A DNA stretch of 17,425 bases. Source: Stramenopiles sp. TOSAG23-2. Lineage: Eukaryota; Sar. Made by a program: the position numbers and the translations under genes. Location of the stretch: contig LT649645.1 of the NCBI GenBank assembly GCA_900128395.1, positions 1 through 17,425 of the forward strand, in the 5' to 3' direction. Below, in pieces: positions 1 to 7,475 of the stretch. The notes below the pieces were generated by a model. The model saw only the letters and a list, made by a program, of their open reading frames with translations, ran no database searches and was not told the DNA's origin. Within the stretch, counting starts at the first letter, position 1. Each line of letters begins with the position of its first letter.

Positions 1-1
1 A

Positions 2-118
2 ACCAGTGCTGTAGCTATAGTAGGCGCATCACTTTTATGGATAATGGACCCGTTAGGCCTTAATAATAAAACCTGTGGAGAAACCACCACAAACTTATTA
101 ATTATTAATCAAAATTAA
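2..118 (+). CDS. possible 3' end of a membrane-protein gene (partial)
   Basis: The frame beginning at base 2 is open from the window edge to a TAA at 116-118 and would give 38 residues. It opens with a hydrophobic stretch (AVAIVGASLLWIM) that resembles the end of a transmembrane helix, followed by a polar tail ending NLLIINQN. The stop lies only 20 bases before the next start codon at 139, which is tight for two separate eukaryotic genes. The stretch could therefore instead be the 5' leader of the DPH6 gene. It is too short to identify. Confidence 0.28.
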   Translation, partial: TSAVAIVGASLLWIMDPLGLNNKTCGETTTNLLIINQN

Positions 119-138
119 AATTTGATGAAGACAGATGG

Positions 139-3138
139 ATGGAATACATATCCATTTCCATAATAATAACACCATTACGCGAAAATTTATTCATTATCAT
201 TATGAAATATGTTACGACGCAAGATGAGATAAAGCAGAAGAAACAATATGGCATGATATTAAATACTGATTCAAATAATAATAATGGTTTTCAACATTTC
301 GTCATGTCAAACCAATTCCCTACATATATAAAAGATGCAATTCATATTATTGAACATGTAAATCAAATAAAAGAATATCATTTGCGTATTGTCAATATTG
401 AGCATATCAAGTTATACTCTGGAGTTCAAAATGAAATTGGAAAAGATGGCCTTTTGATCTATATGAATCAAATACTTGATTGTTTTTCAAATTCTACATT
501 TTTCACTGAAACTACACGTAATAACTTATTAAATAGTCTCATGTCAGAGTTATTTCAAACCACAGATAACGTTACTAATTTGATCCAAATCATCAATATA
601 ATAAAGTCAGGATTTATTATTTTTTTCGTTGGTGAAAAAGGAAATACGAGTGGAAAAATTATCCCTCGTGCATTGGCATTGGAAAATTTAGATTCAAAAA
701 TTGAATATACAGATGCAGGTGGAGTAACTGTTTCATTACCATTATCACAAAGGGACATCATGGTGAAAGAAGGGAAATATTGTCGTGTTTTTCTCGATGC
801 TAAAGGAAGAAATAAATTAATTTCTACATGTAATCGGTTTGTTCGACGACAAACGGACTTAAGTGATGATGAATTACATGAATTATGGAAATTACCAATT
901 AGTTTATTATTATCTAATGATGATACAGTGATAAAATATACATATTTAGATTGTCGTATCAATGCTGGTATATATCAAAATATCGCACATTTACATCTGA
1001 AAGTTGCTGTTGAAAATAATTGTATGTCACAATGGCAACATTTAATTACACAATTAAAAAATAGCCGCAAAGAGCGTAAAGGCGTAACATCAACAAATAG
1101 CAAAAGTAATGAAAGAAACGACGCAAATAATAATAAGAAAACTGGTAGCAGTAATAGTAATAATGGAAGCGGGTATAAAGTTTTAGCTCTAATTAGTGGT
1201 GGAAAAGATAGTACATATAATATGCAAAAATGCGTTCAATATGGTCATGAAATTGTTGCCTTGGCAAATTTATATCCAAAACCGATTAAAGATCAACTAG
1301 ATGCAGATAGTTTTTGTTTTCAAAGTGTTGGTCATAATGTGATACCATTGATTGGGGAATGTATGGGATTACCGTTAATTAGGCGTGAGACCAGCATGAA
1401 AGCAAAAGTGAAAACGATGTTATACGACAAAACGGAAGGAGACGAAGTGGAAGATTTATTTGAATTAATTAAATTAGCAAAGGAAAAACATCCTGAAATT
1501 AACGCAGTTGCCTCTGGTGCCATCTTCTCCGATTATCAGCGAATACGTGTGGAAAATGTCTGTACTCGACTTGGTTTGATATCATTAAGTTATTTGTGGC
1601 GTCGAGATCAAACAGAATTATTAGAAGAAATGCGTTTAGCCAATATAAATGCAATCATTATTAAAATTGCTTCATTAGGTTTAACATCGAAAAGGCATTT
1701 AGGTAAAAATGTAACAACGTTGACTACTAATTTAGGTGGAATGAAAGATAAATTTGGTTTAAATGTATGTGGGGAAGGTGGTGAATACGAAACGTTAACA
1801 TTAGATTGCAATCTATATAAAAAACGTATAATCATTGATGAAGCACATGTAGAGACAATACAAGATGATGGCATTACAGAAGTAGCTTTGTATATTGTTG
1901 ACAATTGCCATTGTGAAATAAAAGATGATGAAACAAACGGTATGAATAATAATGAAGTGGTTACAAAAGATACCATTAAACTGGTTGCTTCACCACCACC
2001 ACATAAAGTAATTGGTAAACATATACATTTATCAAGTATTTGTGTAGAAAATTGTAAAACATTGGCATCTGAAACTACTGCTGTGATGCAAGAAATGAAA
2101 AACCGACTTAAAAATTTAGGTGCTAGCGTCAAAGATGTCTTATTCGTTCATTTATTTGTTGACGACATGTCAAATTTTACACCAGTTAATAATGTGTATA
2201 AAACATTTTTCGGTACAAATCCGCCATCACGAGCATGTGTACAAGCATATTTGCCACAAAATTGTAAAGTTATGGTAGATTGTTTTGCTCATATTGGCTC
2301 TGGTGATGCAATTAATGATAATCGTATAAGTTTGCCACGCCAAGTATTACATGTTCAAAGTATTTCAGAATGGGCACCAACTTGTATTGGTCCATATAGT
2401 CAATCGAACATATTCTCTGGTTTAATCTACCAGGCTGGACAGATCGCATTGGTGCCAGGTACGATGAAATTGATACAAGGTGGCTTGATAATGGAATTGA
2501 AACAAGCATTTGATAATGTTGCTGCCGTTTATGATGCTCTGAAAAGTAAATTGGAACATACATATTCCTGTATTGTTTATATAAGTAAACGATATGATTT
2601 CATTGAATGTCGACAATTTATTGTAAATGAATCTAACCGAAGATTACCATCATCATGTAAAATGATTGATATTGTTGGCATACCTGAATTACCACGTAGT
2701 GCTGCAGTCGAGATTGAGGTATGTGGTGTAACAAATGAATTTCGAAAGATTATAAAGAATTGGGATACCATTGAAAAAAATGGCAATATCCAATGTAATG
2801 CTATTTACATACCAACAGGTTTTTTGTCATGTAGCATAAAATCCGAATTGGAACACTTTAATGAAGATGATATACTTAAAATGATTTTAAATGTCTTGGA
2901 TAAATCAAAATTAACAGCTAATGAATTATTTCACATACGTATATTTTACCCAGCAAACAATGTTCATTTCGATTTAAACCGTGTCAAAGATTTTGTAGTA
3001 AATTCTATCCCAGGTAATAGTTCTATATCATATATTGGGTGCAATGTTGGTAATGAAGTAATATTTAGAATCGAGGGAAGGGATTTAAAAGCATTTCATG
3101 CACAAGTATGGTTAAAAGATTGGCCATATGAAGATTAA
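139..3138 (+). CDS. DPH6: diphthine--ammonia ligase (DPH6) with N-terminal HIT-like domain and two C-terminal RidA domains
   Basis: DPH6 performs the last step of diphthamide synthesis on elongation factor 2, the ATP-dependent amidation of diphthine, in the cytosol. The ligase core starts near residue 346 with the PP-loop SGGKDS (353-358) and continues with GDEVEDL (from 434) and CGEGGEYE (544-551), the family signatures. Two RidA/YjgF-like domains follow, at about 620-722 (Arg698 in PPSRACVQ sits at the usual RidA arginine position) and 744-865 (GPYSQSN at 751; Lys841 at the equivalent position). Yeast Dph6 also carries two RidA domains; the human enzyme has the ligase core only. Unusually, about 345 residues precede the core. 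Residues 173-296 look like a HIT domain (VFLDAKGRNKL, LSDDELHELW, then HLHLK at 284-288), joined by an Asn/Ser-rich linker. Residues 22-170 and 866-999 are unassigned. Translation may start at Met1 or Met22 (base 202). The frame is unbroken, with no intron seen. Confidence 0.93.
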   Translation: MEYISISIIITPLRENLFIIIMKYVTTQDEIKQKKQYGMILNTDSNNNNGFQHFVMSNQFPTYIKDAIHIIEHVNQIKEYHLRIVNIEHIKLYSGVQNEIGKDGLLIYMNQILDCFSNSTFFTETTRNNLLNSLMSELFQTTDNVTNLIQIINIIKSGFIIFFVGEKGNTSGKIIPRALALENLDSKIEYTDAGGVTVSLPLSQRDIMVKEGKYCRVFLDAKGRNKLISTCNRFVRRQTDLSDDELHELWKLPISLLLSNDDTVIKYTYLDCRINAGIYQNIAHLHLKVAVENNCMSQWQHLITQLKNSRKERKGVTSTNSKSNERNDANNNKKTGSSNSNNGSGYKVLALISGGKDSTYNMQKCVQYGHEIVALANLYPKPIKDQLDADSFCFQSVGHNVIPLIGECMGLPLIRRETSMKAKVKTMLYDKTEGDEVEDLFELIKLAKEKHPEINAVASGAIFSDYQRIRVENVCTRLGLISLSYLWRRDQTELLEEMRLANINAIIIKIASLGLTSKRHLGKNVTTLTTNLGGMKDKFGLNVCGEGGEYETLTLDCNLYKKRIIIDEAHVETIQDDGITEVALYIVDNCHCEIKDDETNGMNNNEVVTKDTIKLVASPPPHKVIGKHIHLSSICVENCKTLASETTAVMQEMKNRLKNLGASVKDVLFVHLFVDDMSNFTPVNNVYKTFFGTNPPSRACVQAYLPQNCKVMVDCFAHIGSGDAINDNRISLPRQVLHVQSISEWAPTCIGPYSQSNIFSGLIYQAGQIALVPGTMKLIQGGLIMELKQAFDNVAAVYDALKSKLEHTYSCIVYISKRYDFIECRQFIVNESNRRLPSSCKMIDIVGIPELPRSAAVEIEVCGVTNEFRKIIKNWDTIEKNGNIQCNAIYIPTGFLSCSIKSELEHFNEDDILKMILNVLDKSKLTANELFHIRIFYPANNVHFDLNRVKDFVVNSIPGNSSISYIGCNVGNEVIFRIEGRDLKAFHAQVWLKDWPYED

Positions 3139-3177
3139 AAAAAAGAAAAACTTATATATCAATGTTATATATATATA

Positions 3178-3213
<36 letters not shown>

Positions 3214-3653
3214 TGAACGATTTAATACTGATGTTTCTGACAGTATGATACTTTTTTTGTAAAATTCGGTTTTTATTATAATAAATGTGATGAGATAAAT
3301 ATCAAAAATATTGAGATAAAAATATAAAAATTTGTCCACATATAAAAAAATATTGAGCATATAATATTAGCACATTACTTAGCACGGGAAGTAAAATTAT
3401 TACGAAGTATTAATATTAACTTACTGTAGATTTTTAACCACACCATTTTAATATTATACCCCGTGTATAATATAAAAAAATAAAAAAAAAATAAGTAAAA
3501 AATACGCTACACAATCTATGATACATCTCGTGAATAAAAAATAACACAAAAATATATAATATATATAATATATTAAAATTACTCACACACACACACCAGA
3601 TACGTATATTATACGAATAAAGAAATTCACTTTGTCCCCTGTTTATGTTATTA
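3139..3653. other. convergent intergenic region DPH6/TAF9
   Basis: This very AT-rich stretch must hold both 3' UTRs. A (TG)15 tract lies 43 bases past the DPH6 stop, and a (CA)7 tract at about 3584-3597 reads as TG on the TAF9 strand, 56 bases past its stop. Poly-A runs and short AT repeats fill the rest. I see no further gene. Confidence 0.6.
3182..3211 (+). repeat. (TG)15 microsatellite
   Basis: Fifteen uninterrupted TG units directly follow a short AT run in the DPH6 3' region. The tract may double as a GU-rich element downstream of a poly(A) site; that role is inferred from position only. Confidence 0.95.
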
Positions 3654-4268
3654 CTAATTTGTTCGCGGCCGCTTTTCAAATGCAGCCTCAATTTCCTCAT
3701 TATCTGGTGCTTTTCTTTTCTTTGAATTTGTATTATTATTACTATTGTTGTTAGAACCACCAGTTGTTGTTTTTGTATTATTCATCATCATATTATTATT
3801 TTTATTATATTTACTATCATTTGTTTCAGGATCATCAACGGTAACAATATAATTATCATGTAAAGGAACGGATGCTATTGATGCACGTTTCGGTAAGTAT
3901 ACGCCCCAAGTTGATGATGGACGCGGTATTTCGCGGCTGTTGACTCGATCCGCTGCAATTTTTTTTGTCGTATAAATGCTTGAACGTGCATTTTTGTTTA
4001 TCACCGCAGTTTTTCCACTTCTGATTGCAAGTGAAACATCTGATGGGCGTACTTCTGTTACTAAACGTCCTGCATGTACTGCTAATTTTTGTGCACGATC
4101 GAGAACATCTGCTGTATGTTCATATGCATATGCTAAAAGTTGCGGCATAACTGCAGGGTCATATTCCACATTCATAGAGTCTAAGATATTTTTTATCACA
4201 TTTAAATCTTTATTCCTACTTTCTAAGGATTCTCTATCTTTCCTAGCTTTCATTTTACTATTTGACAT
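3654..4268 (-). CDS. TAF9: TFIID subunit 9 (TAF9), histone-fold protein
   Basis: TAF9 is a histone-fold subunit of the nuclear general transcription factor TFIID, and often of SAGA, where it pairs with TAF6. The 204-residue product has the histone fold at about residues 20-85 (NVIKNILDSM, EYDPAVMPQLLAYAYE, AGRLVTEVRPSDVSLAI), which follows the TAF9 pattern. The conserved block after the fold is also present (REIPRPSSTWGVYLPKRAS, 112-130, then PLHDNYIVTV, 135-144). The C-terminal 55 residues are low complexity (Asn, Met, Thr, Gly) and end in a basic KKRK cluster that could be a nuclear localisation signal. I chose the ATG at 4266-4268: the open frame runs 60 codons further upstream, but that part is leucine runs and translated AT repeat. 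The gene is convergent with DPH6 and divergent from the GST gene, and ends in TAG. Confidence 0.9.
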   Translation of the reverse strand: MSNSKMKARKDRESLESRNKDLNVIKNILDSMNVEYDPAVMPQLLAYAYEHTADVLDRAQKLAVHAGRLVTEVRPSDVSLAIRSGKTAVINKNARSSIYTTKKIAADRVNSREIPRPSSTWGVYLPKRASIASVPLHDNYIVTVDDPETNDSKYNKNNNMMMNNTKTTTGGSNNNSNNNTNSKKRKAPDNEEIEAAFEKRPRTN

Positions 4269-4947
4269 GGTTTTTTTTTTTGTTAATATATATATATATA
4301 TATATATATAAACTTCGATAAAATTGGATGGACGGGAGAAAAACAAAAAAACAACGGGATGGGTAGGAAGGTAATATTTACTTAATCTGAAGGTATATGC
4401 TACTTTATATATACAGTATATATTTTTCAAAAGCAACAAAAGCAGCAATTCATTCCTTCGGATATAAATTTATTTATTTTTTTTTTGTCAAAATGTAGTA
4501 ATAAAATTCATTTTTTATTATGTTGTTCGAAAAAAAAGAAGTGTGTTTGTGTTTTTTTTGCAACAAACCAGCATTATTATACCATGAGTATAGCATGTCC
4601 CTGATGGAACCTTAAAACTGCCCAAAAAACCCAAATAATAATCTAAAATCTAATAAAAAATCATCTAAAAAAAAACCAAAAAATAATAAGAAGATGTTTT
4701 CACCTATATGTATGCCAAATTGGAAATTGGAATATCATTATAGTAACATAATACGCAGCTATAGTAGCTACAAAAATGTGAACATACCTGGTTTATTTAT
4801 CATCTACTCAAGAAACCATTACGAGCAAATCCATTAAGCTTAATCGGAGCGTAGCGTATTTAATAAACCATCGTCTAATAATACTACAACAACAACCAAA
4901 TTATAATAAGCATATCTATATACATATCTGCAGAACAAATTCATAAC
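4269..4947. promoter_or_regulatory. divergent intergenic region TAF9/GST
   Basis: This 679-base region must contain the promoters of both flanking genes. Next to the TAF9 start it has a T-run (A-run in the mRNA sense) and an AT repeat. The GST side holds AGCTATAGTAG at 4757-4767 and TACCTGG at 4785-4791, both of which recur in other gaps of this window. No ORF or RNA gene is convincing. Confidence 0.5.
4286..4310. repeat. (AT)12 microsatellite in the TAF9 5' leader
   Basis: An uninterrupted AT run of 25 bases sits 18-42 bases before the TAF9 start codon. It is separated from the codon by an 11-base T-run and six mixed bases. Confidence 0.9.
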
Positions 4948-5655
4948 ATGACTTCCGTGGTAGAAGATGCAGATTTTACATTGATTTATTTTCCATTATT
5001 GGCAAAGGGATTTGGTCCAGCACTTGTTGCTGAATTTTCTGGGCTCAAGTGGAATGGACCAAAAACTATAGGTTGGTCGTCTAGGAATGATTGGAAAACC
5101 ATGAAACCAACAACAACATTTGGACAACTTCCATTACTGAAAACCAAGGATGGTTTACAGATTAACCAGACTACTGCAATTGTCAATTGGATAGCTAAAA
5201 AAGCTGGTACAAAATTATCAGGTGAAAATGAGAAAGACTGGATAATGTCACAGATGCTAGTTGCTGAAGGTGAAGATTTGTATGCTAAAATGCAACAACA
5301 TCAACCAACTATGTATGTTGAATTAGGCCGCACAGACCGATTTAAAGGAAATTTAGATCAACATCGTACATGGTGGAATGAATGGTTGCCAAATCATCTT
5401 CAATTTCTTGAAAAAATGTTGACTGATGACAATGTTAATTTCACAAGTACTGGTTTTACTGTTGGAGAAATCATGTTATTTGCTTATATGTATCAAATGG
5501 ACTTGGTTAAACCAATTGATATGTTTGCAAATACTCCAAAATTAAAAAAATGGTATGATGGTATGGCAAGTCATAAATCTGTTCAAAATGTTGTATCTGG
5601 TAATTCAAATTATGGAGAATTGAAACAATATTTTATTACACCAAAGACTGATTGA
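4948..5655 (+). CDS. glutathione S-transferase family protein
   Basis: The 235-residue product has the two-domain layout and usual length of cytosolic GSTs, which conjugate glutathione to electrophiles or reduce peroxides. The N-terminal thioredoxin-like half (about residues 9-87) has LIYF with Tyr14 at the position of the catalytic tyrosine of sigma-type enzymes. It also has the cis-proline motif GQLPLL (59-64), and QTTAIVNWIAKK (74-85) in place of the common glutathione-binding ESxAIxRYLA. The helical half includes FTVGEIMLFAYMYQMDL (170-186), equivalent to the folding helix with its N-capping box, here TxxE rather than the commoner S/TxxD. No signal peptide or membrane segment is seen. The start follows an A-rich leader and the gene ends in TGA. 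Base composition is less AT-biased than DPH6, which may reflect higher expression. Substrate and exact class cannot be read from sequence. Confidence 0.88.
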   Translation: MTSVVEDADFTLIYFPLLAKGFGPALVAEFSGLKWNGPKTIGWSSRNDWKTMKPTTTFGQLPLLKTKDGLQINQTTAIVNWIAKKAGTKLSGENEKDWIMSQMLVAEGEDLYAKMQQHQPTMYVELGRTDRFKGNLDQHRTWWNEWLPNHLQFLEKMLTDDNVNFTSTGFTVGEIMLFAYMYQMDLVKPIDMFANTPKLKKWYDGMASHKSVQNVVSGNSNYGELKQYFITPKTD

Positions 5656-5690
5656 CAAGCAATTATCAAATTTATAAAATATATTTTTTT

Positions 5691-5696
5691 AATAAA
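5691..5696 (+). terminator. AATAAA, probable poly(A) signal of the GST gene
   Basis: A canonical AATAAA hexamer lies 36 bases after the GST stop codon. In DNA this AT-rich the hexamer also arises by chance, so the assignment rests mainly on position. Confidence 0.4.
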
Positions 5697-5724
5697 ATTA
5701 CGTCGGTGAAATATATGTATGTAA

Positions 5725-5743
5725 TACCACCACACTGGTGGTA
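5725..5743 (+). other. hairpin in the GST 3' region
   Basis: The perfect inverted repeat TACCACC / GGTGGTA has a 5-base loop (ACACT). It lies 70 bases past the GST stop. A close relative, GTACCAC / GTGGTAC, occurs at 17256-17274. Confidence 0.6.
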
Positions 5744-5930
5744 ATGTCAAGATTTTAAATTTAATATCGTCATTATATGTTAATATTTTAATTAATTTGA
5801 CTTTATATAAAGTGATATTTCAGAATATACGTTCGTAATAATTTTTACGACGTACGTACGAGCGTATTTAATATATATACACAATTAATTTAATCACACA
5901 CACAAACACTTTTCAAAAAAGTACTCGTAC

Positions 5931-5953
5931 CACACACACACACACACACACAC
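5931..5953. repeat. (CA)11 microsatellite
   Basis: An uninterrupted CA tract of 23 bases reads as GT on the PhyH coding strand and starts 18 bases after that gene's stop codon. A shorter CA-rich tract lies at about 5894-5909. Confidence 0.95.
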
Positions 5954-5971
5954 GGTAACACTTTTTCTCTT

Positions 5972-6982
5972 TTAAATCTTTGCTCTCTTTCCCATTAACA
6001 AATTGCGCATTGAAAAACTTTCATAAGTTTGTACTTCTGACCAATACATATTAGCTGACAATGATTTATATTTCGTAAAAGACGGTGTGAAATGATATAA
6101 CATTGTGTAGCGTGGATCGGAGCTTAAATTATCTGTGGAACCATGAATTATATTTGCATCGAAGAATAATACATCCCCTTTTTTCATAAATATTTTTTCT
6201 TTATGTGATTTTACAGGATGTTTCAATATTTCAACGTATCCAAGTTGCGCATATGGTCGTTGATCTTTCGATACACTATGTACATGGTCTGTATGCGAAC
6301 CAGAAACTACACTAAGACAACCATTTTCCTCCGTTGCATCAGTCAATGCTATCCATACACCTATTTGACGTTGATCCATCAAGAAATAAAATGTATCTTG
6401 ATGACTTGGTTGACCAATCGATCCAATTAATGCTTTACCTCCACTATTTTTCCTCGCTCCATTTTTAAATATAAATTGTGATAAGAAGCACGTAATTGCT
6501 GGATCACCAAATAGATCTGTTAAAACATTTAACAATTTTAAATTCCGAGACCATGGTTCAAAAACAGGTTTTATATCAAATTCATCAGCTATGCCAGTAT
6601 CACGAGGACCATGTAACCTAAATATTTTAGAGACTCTTTCATATGGTTCTAAATTTTTTTCATTTAACCTATCTTGTGACATAGTCACTTGCCATCTTGT
6701 CTCTGGCTCATGTCCTTGATCACGACTTTCCATTTCTTTTTTTGACAATAATTTTGCTCGTTCTAACATTTCATTGCATATTTCTTCATCAACAAAATTA
6801 TTCAATACAATATAGCCTTTTTCACGAAAATGCAATCTTTGTTCCTTCGTGGTTTCACCAGTCAAATCCTTTGAATCTAATAATGGTTCATTATATTCCC
6901 TTGGTGACGTTGTTGCAAAATCTTCAGTTGGCAACGAAAATTTTTTCGGTATAGTATTGTTTGGTGTATTTTTATCTGCCAT
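5972..6982 (-). CDS. PhyH (phytanoyl-CoA dioxygenase) family protein, PHYHD1-like
   Basis: This is a non-haem Fe(II)/2-oxoglutarate-dependent oxygenase of the PhyH fold, 336 residues long. The iron facial triad is visible as His194-x-Asp196 in QPSHQDTFYF and His280 in ANIIHGSTDN. Arg291 in DPRYTMLYHF is suitably placed to bind the 2-oxoglutarate carboxylate. The segment GVWIALTDATEENGCLSVVSGSH (208-230) is the family's best-conserved strand and resembles PHYHD1-like members more than peroxisomal phytanoyl-CoA hydroxylase. The C terminus, AKI, is not a peroxisomal PTS1 signal and no N-terminal PTS2 stands out, so a cytosolic site is likelier. The substrate is unknown. The start at 6980-6982 leaves about 45 polar residues before the domain. 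All catalytic residues are present, with no break. Confidence 0.9.
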   Translation of the reverse strand: MADKNTPNNTIPKKFSLPTEDFATTSPREYNEPLLDSKDLTGETTKEQRLHFREKGYIVLNNFVDEEICNEMLERAKLLSKKEMESRDQGHEPETRWQVTMSQDRLNEKNLEPYERVSKIFRLHGPRDTGIADEFDIKPVFEPWSRNLKLLNVLTDLFGDPAITCFLSQFIFKNGARKNSGGKALIGSIGQPSHQDTFYFLMDQRQIGVWIALTDATEENGCLSVVSGSHTDHVHSVSKDQRPYAQLGYVEILKHPVKSHKEKIFMKKGDVLFFDANIIHGSTDNLSSDPRYTMLYHFTPSFTKYKSLSANMYWSEVQTYESFSMRNLLMGKRAKI

Positions 6983-7475
6983 CGTTGTTCACAAATTTTA
7001 TCAACCGCAGCAATCTGTTGATAATATATATATATATATACACCAGTGTAACTTCCATTTTTCTATTTTACATAATATAATACTTGATATAGATTATAGA
7101 TTATACACAATGGGTGCATTCTGGCATTCTTATTCTGTGGCATCTTTAATCTGGCATTGGACGGACCAAACCGACGGGTTGAATGCGGAGATTTAAGGAT
7201 GTATGTTAATGTGGGAAAAGAATTGTAGTACTACTGTATGTATAGCACTATATATAATATTCTAATTTTTCCTTTCAACTTTAACTGTACTATAGCTGGC
7301 TAGCTGGGCTAGTACCAAGTTAAAGTAACACTGGTAAATTATGTGTCATTTTTGATGATATTTATAAATGAAATGAAGGTACCTGGTACAGTAAATACCG
7401 ATGAGATGAGTGTGAGTTATTATATTTTTTTGAAAAATCTACATATAGTTGTCTATAGATACAAAAAAAATTAAT
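6983..7475. promoter_or_regulatory. intergenic region upstream of PhyH and downstream of the repeat-protein gene
   Basis: This gap carries the PhyH promoter and the 3' UTR of the 563-aa gene. It contains an AT run (about 7023-7040), a short GC-richer block at about 7107-7196 with a 28-codon ATG reading frame that I do not trust, a strong imperfect hairpin at 7278-7326, and TACCTGG at 7380-7386. Confidence 0.45.
7278..7326. other. long imperfect stem-loop
   Basis: ACTTTAACT (7278-7286) pairs perfectly with AGTTAAAGT (7318-7326), and GTACTA (7287-7292) pairs with TAGTAC (7310-7315). This gives 15 base pairs interrupted by one 2-base bulge (7316-7317) and closed by a 17-base loop rich in CTAGC and GCTGG. 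It lies 150 bases past the stop of the 563-aa gene and about 300 bases upstream of PhyH. Its function is unknown: it could be a processing or transcription-end structure, a small RNA, or a remnant of a small mobile element. Confidence 0.65.

Larger units (their letters stand above)
5656..5971. other. convergent intergenic region GST/PhyH
   Basis: This gap holds both 3' UTRs, a likely AATAAA signal for the GST gene, a 7-bp-stem hairpin, and CA tracts that read as TG on the PhyH strand. I see no further gene. Confidence 0.6.

Noticed and set aside
1608-2132. 174-codon minus-strand ORF inside DPH6
   Set aside because: It lies wholly antisense to the well-supported DPH6 core and shows no domain; a shadow frame.
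4269-4448. 60-codon N-terminal extension of TAF9
   Set aside because: It is in frame but consists of leucine runs and a translated AT repeat with an A-run; TAF9 proteins begin close to the histone fold, and the ATG at 4266-4268 fits.
7112-7196. 28-codon ORF upstream of PhyH
   Set aside because: Short, with no recognisable motif; kept only as part of the intergenic description.
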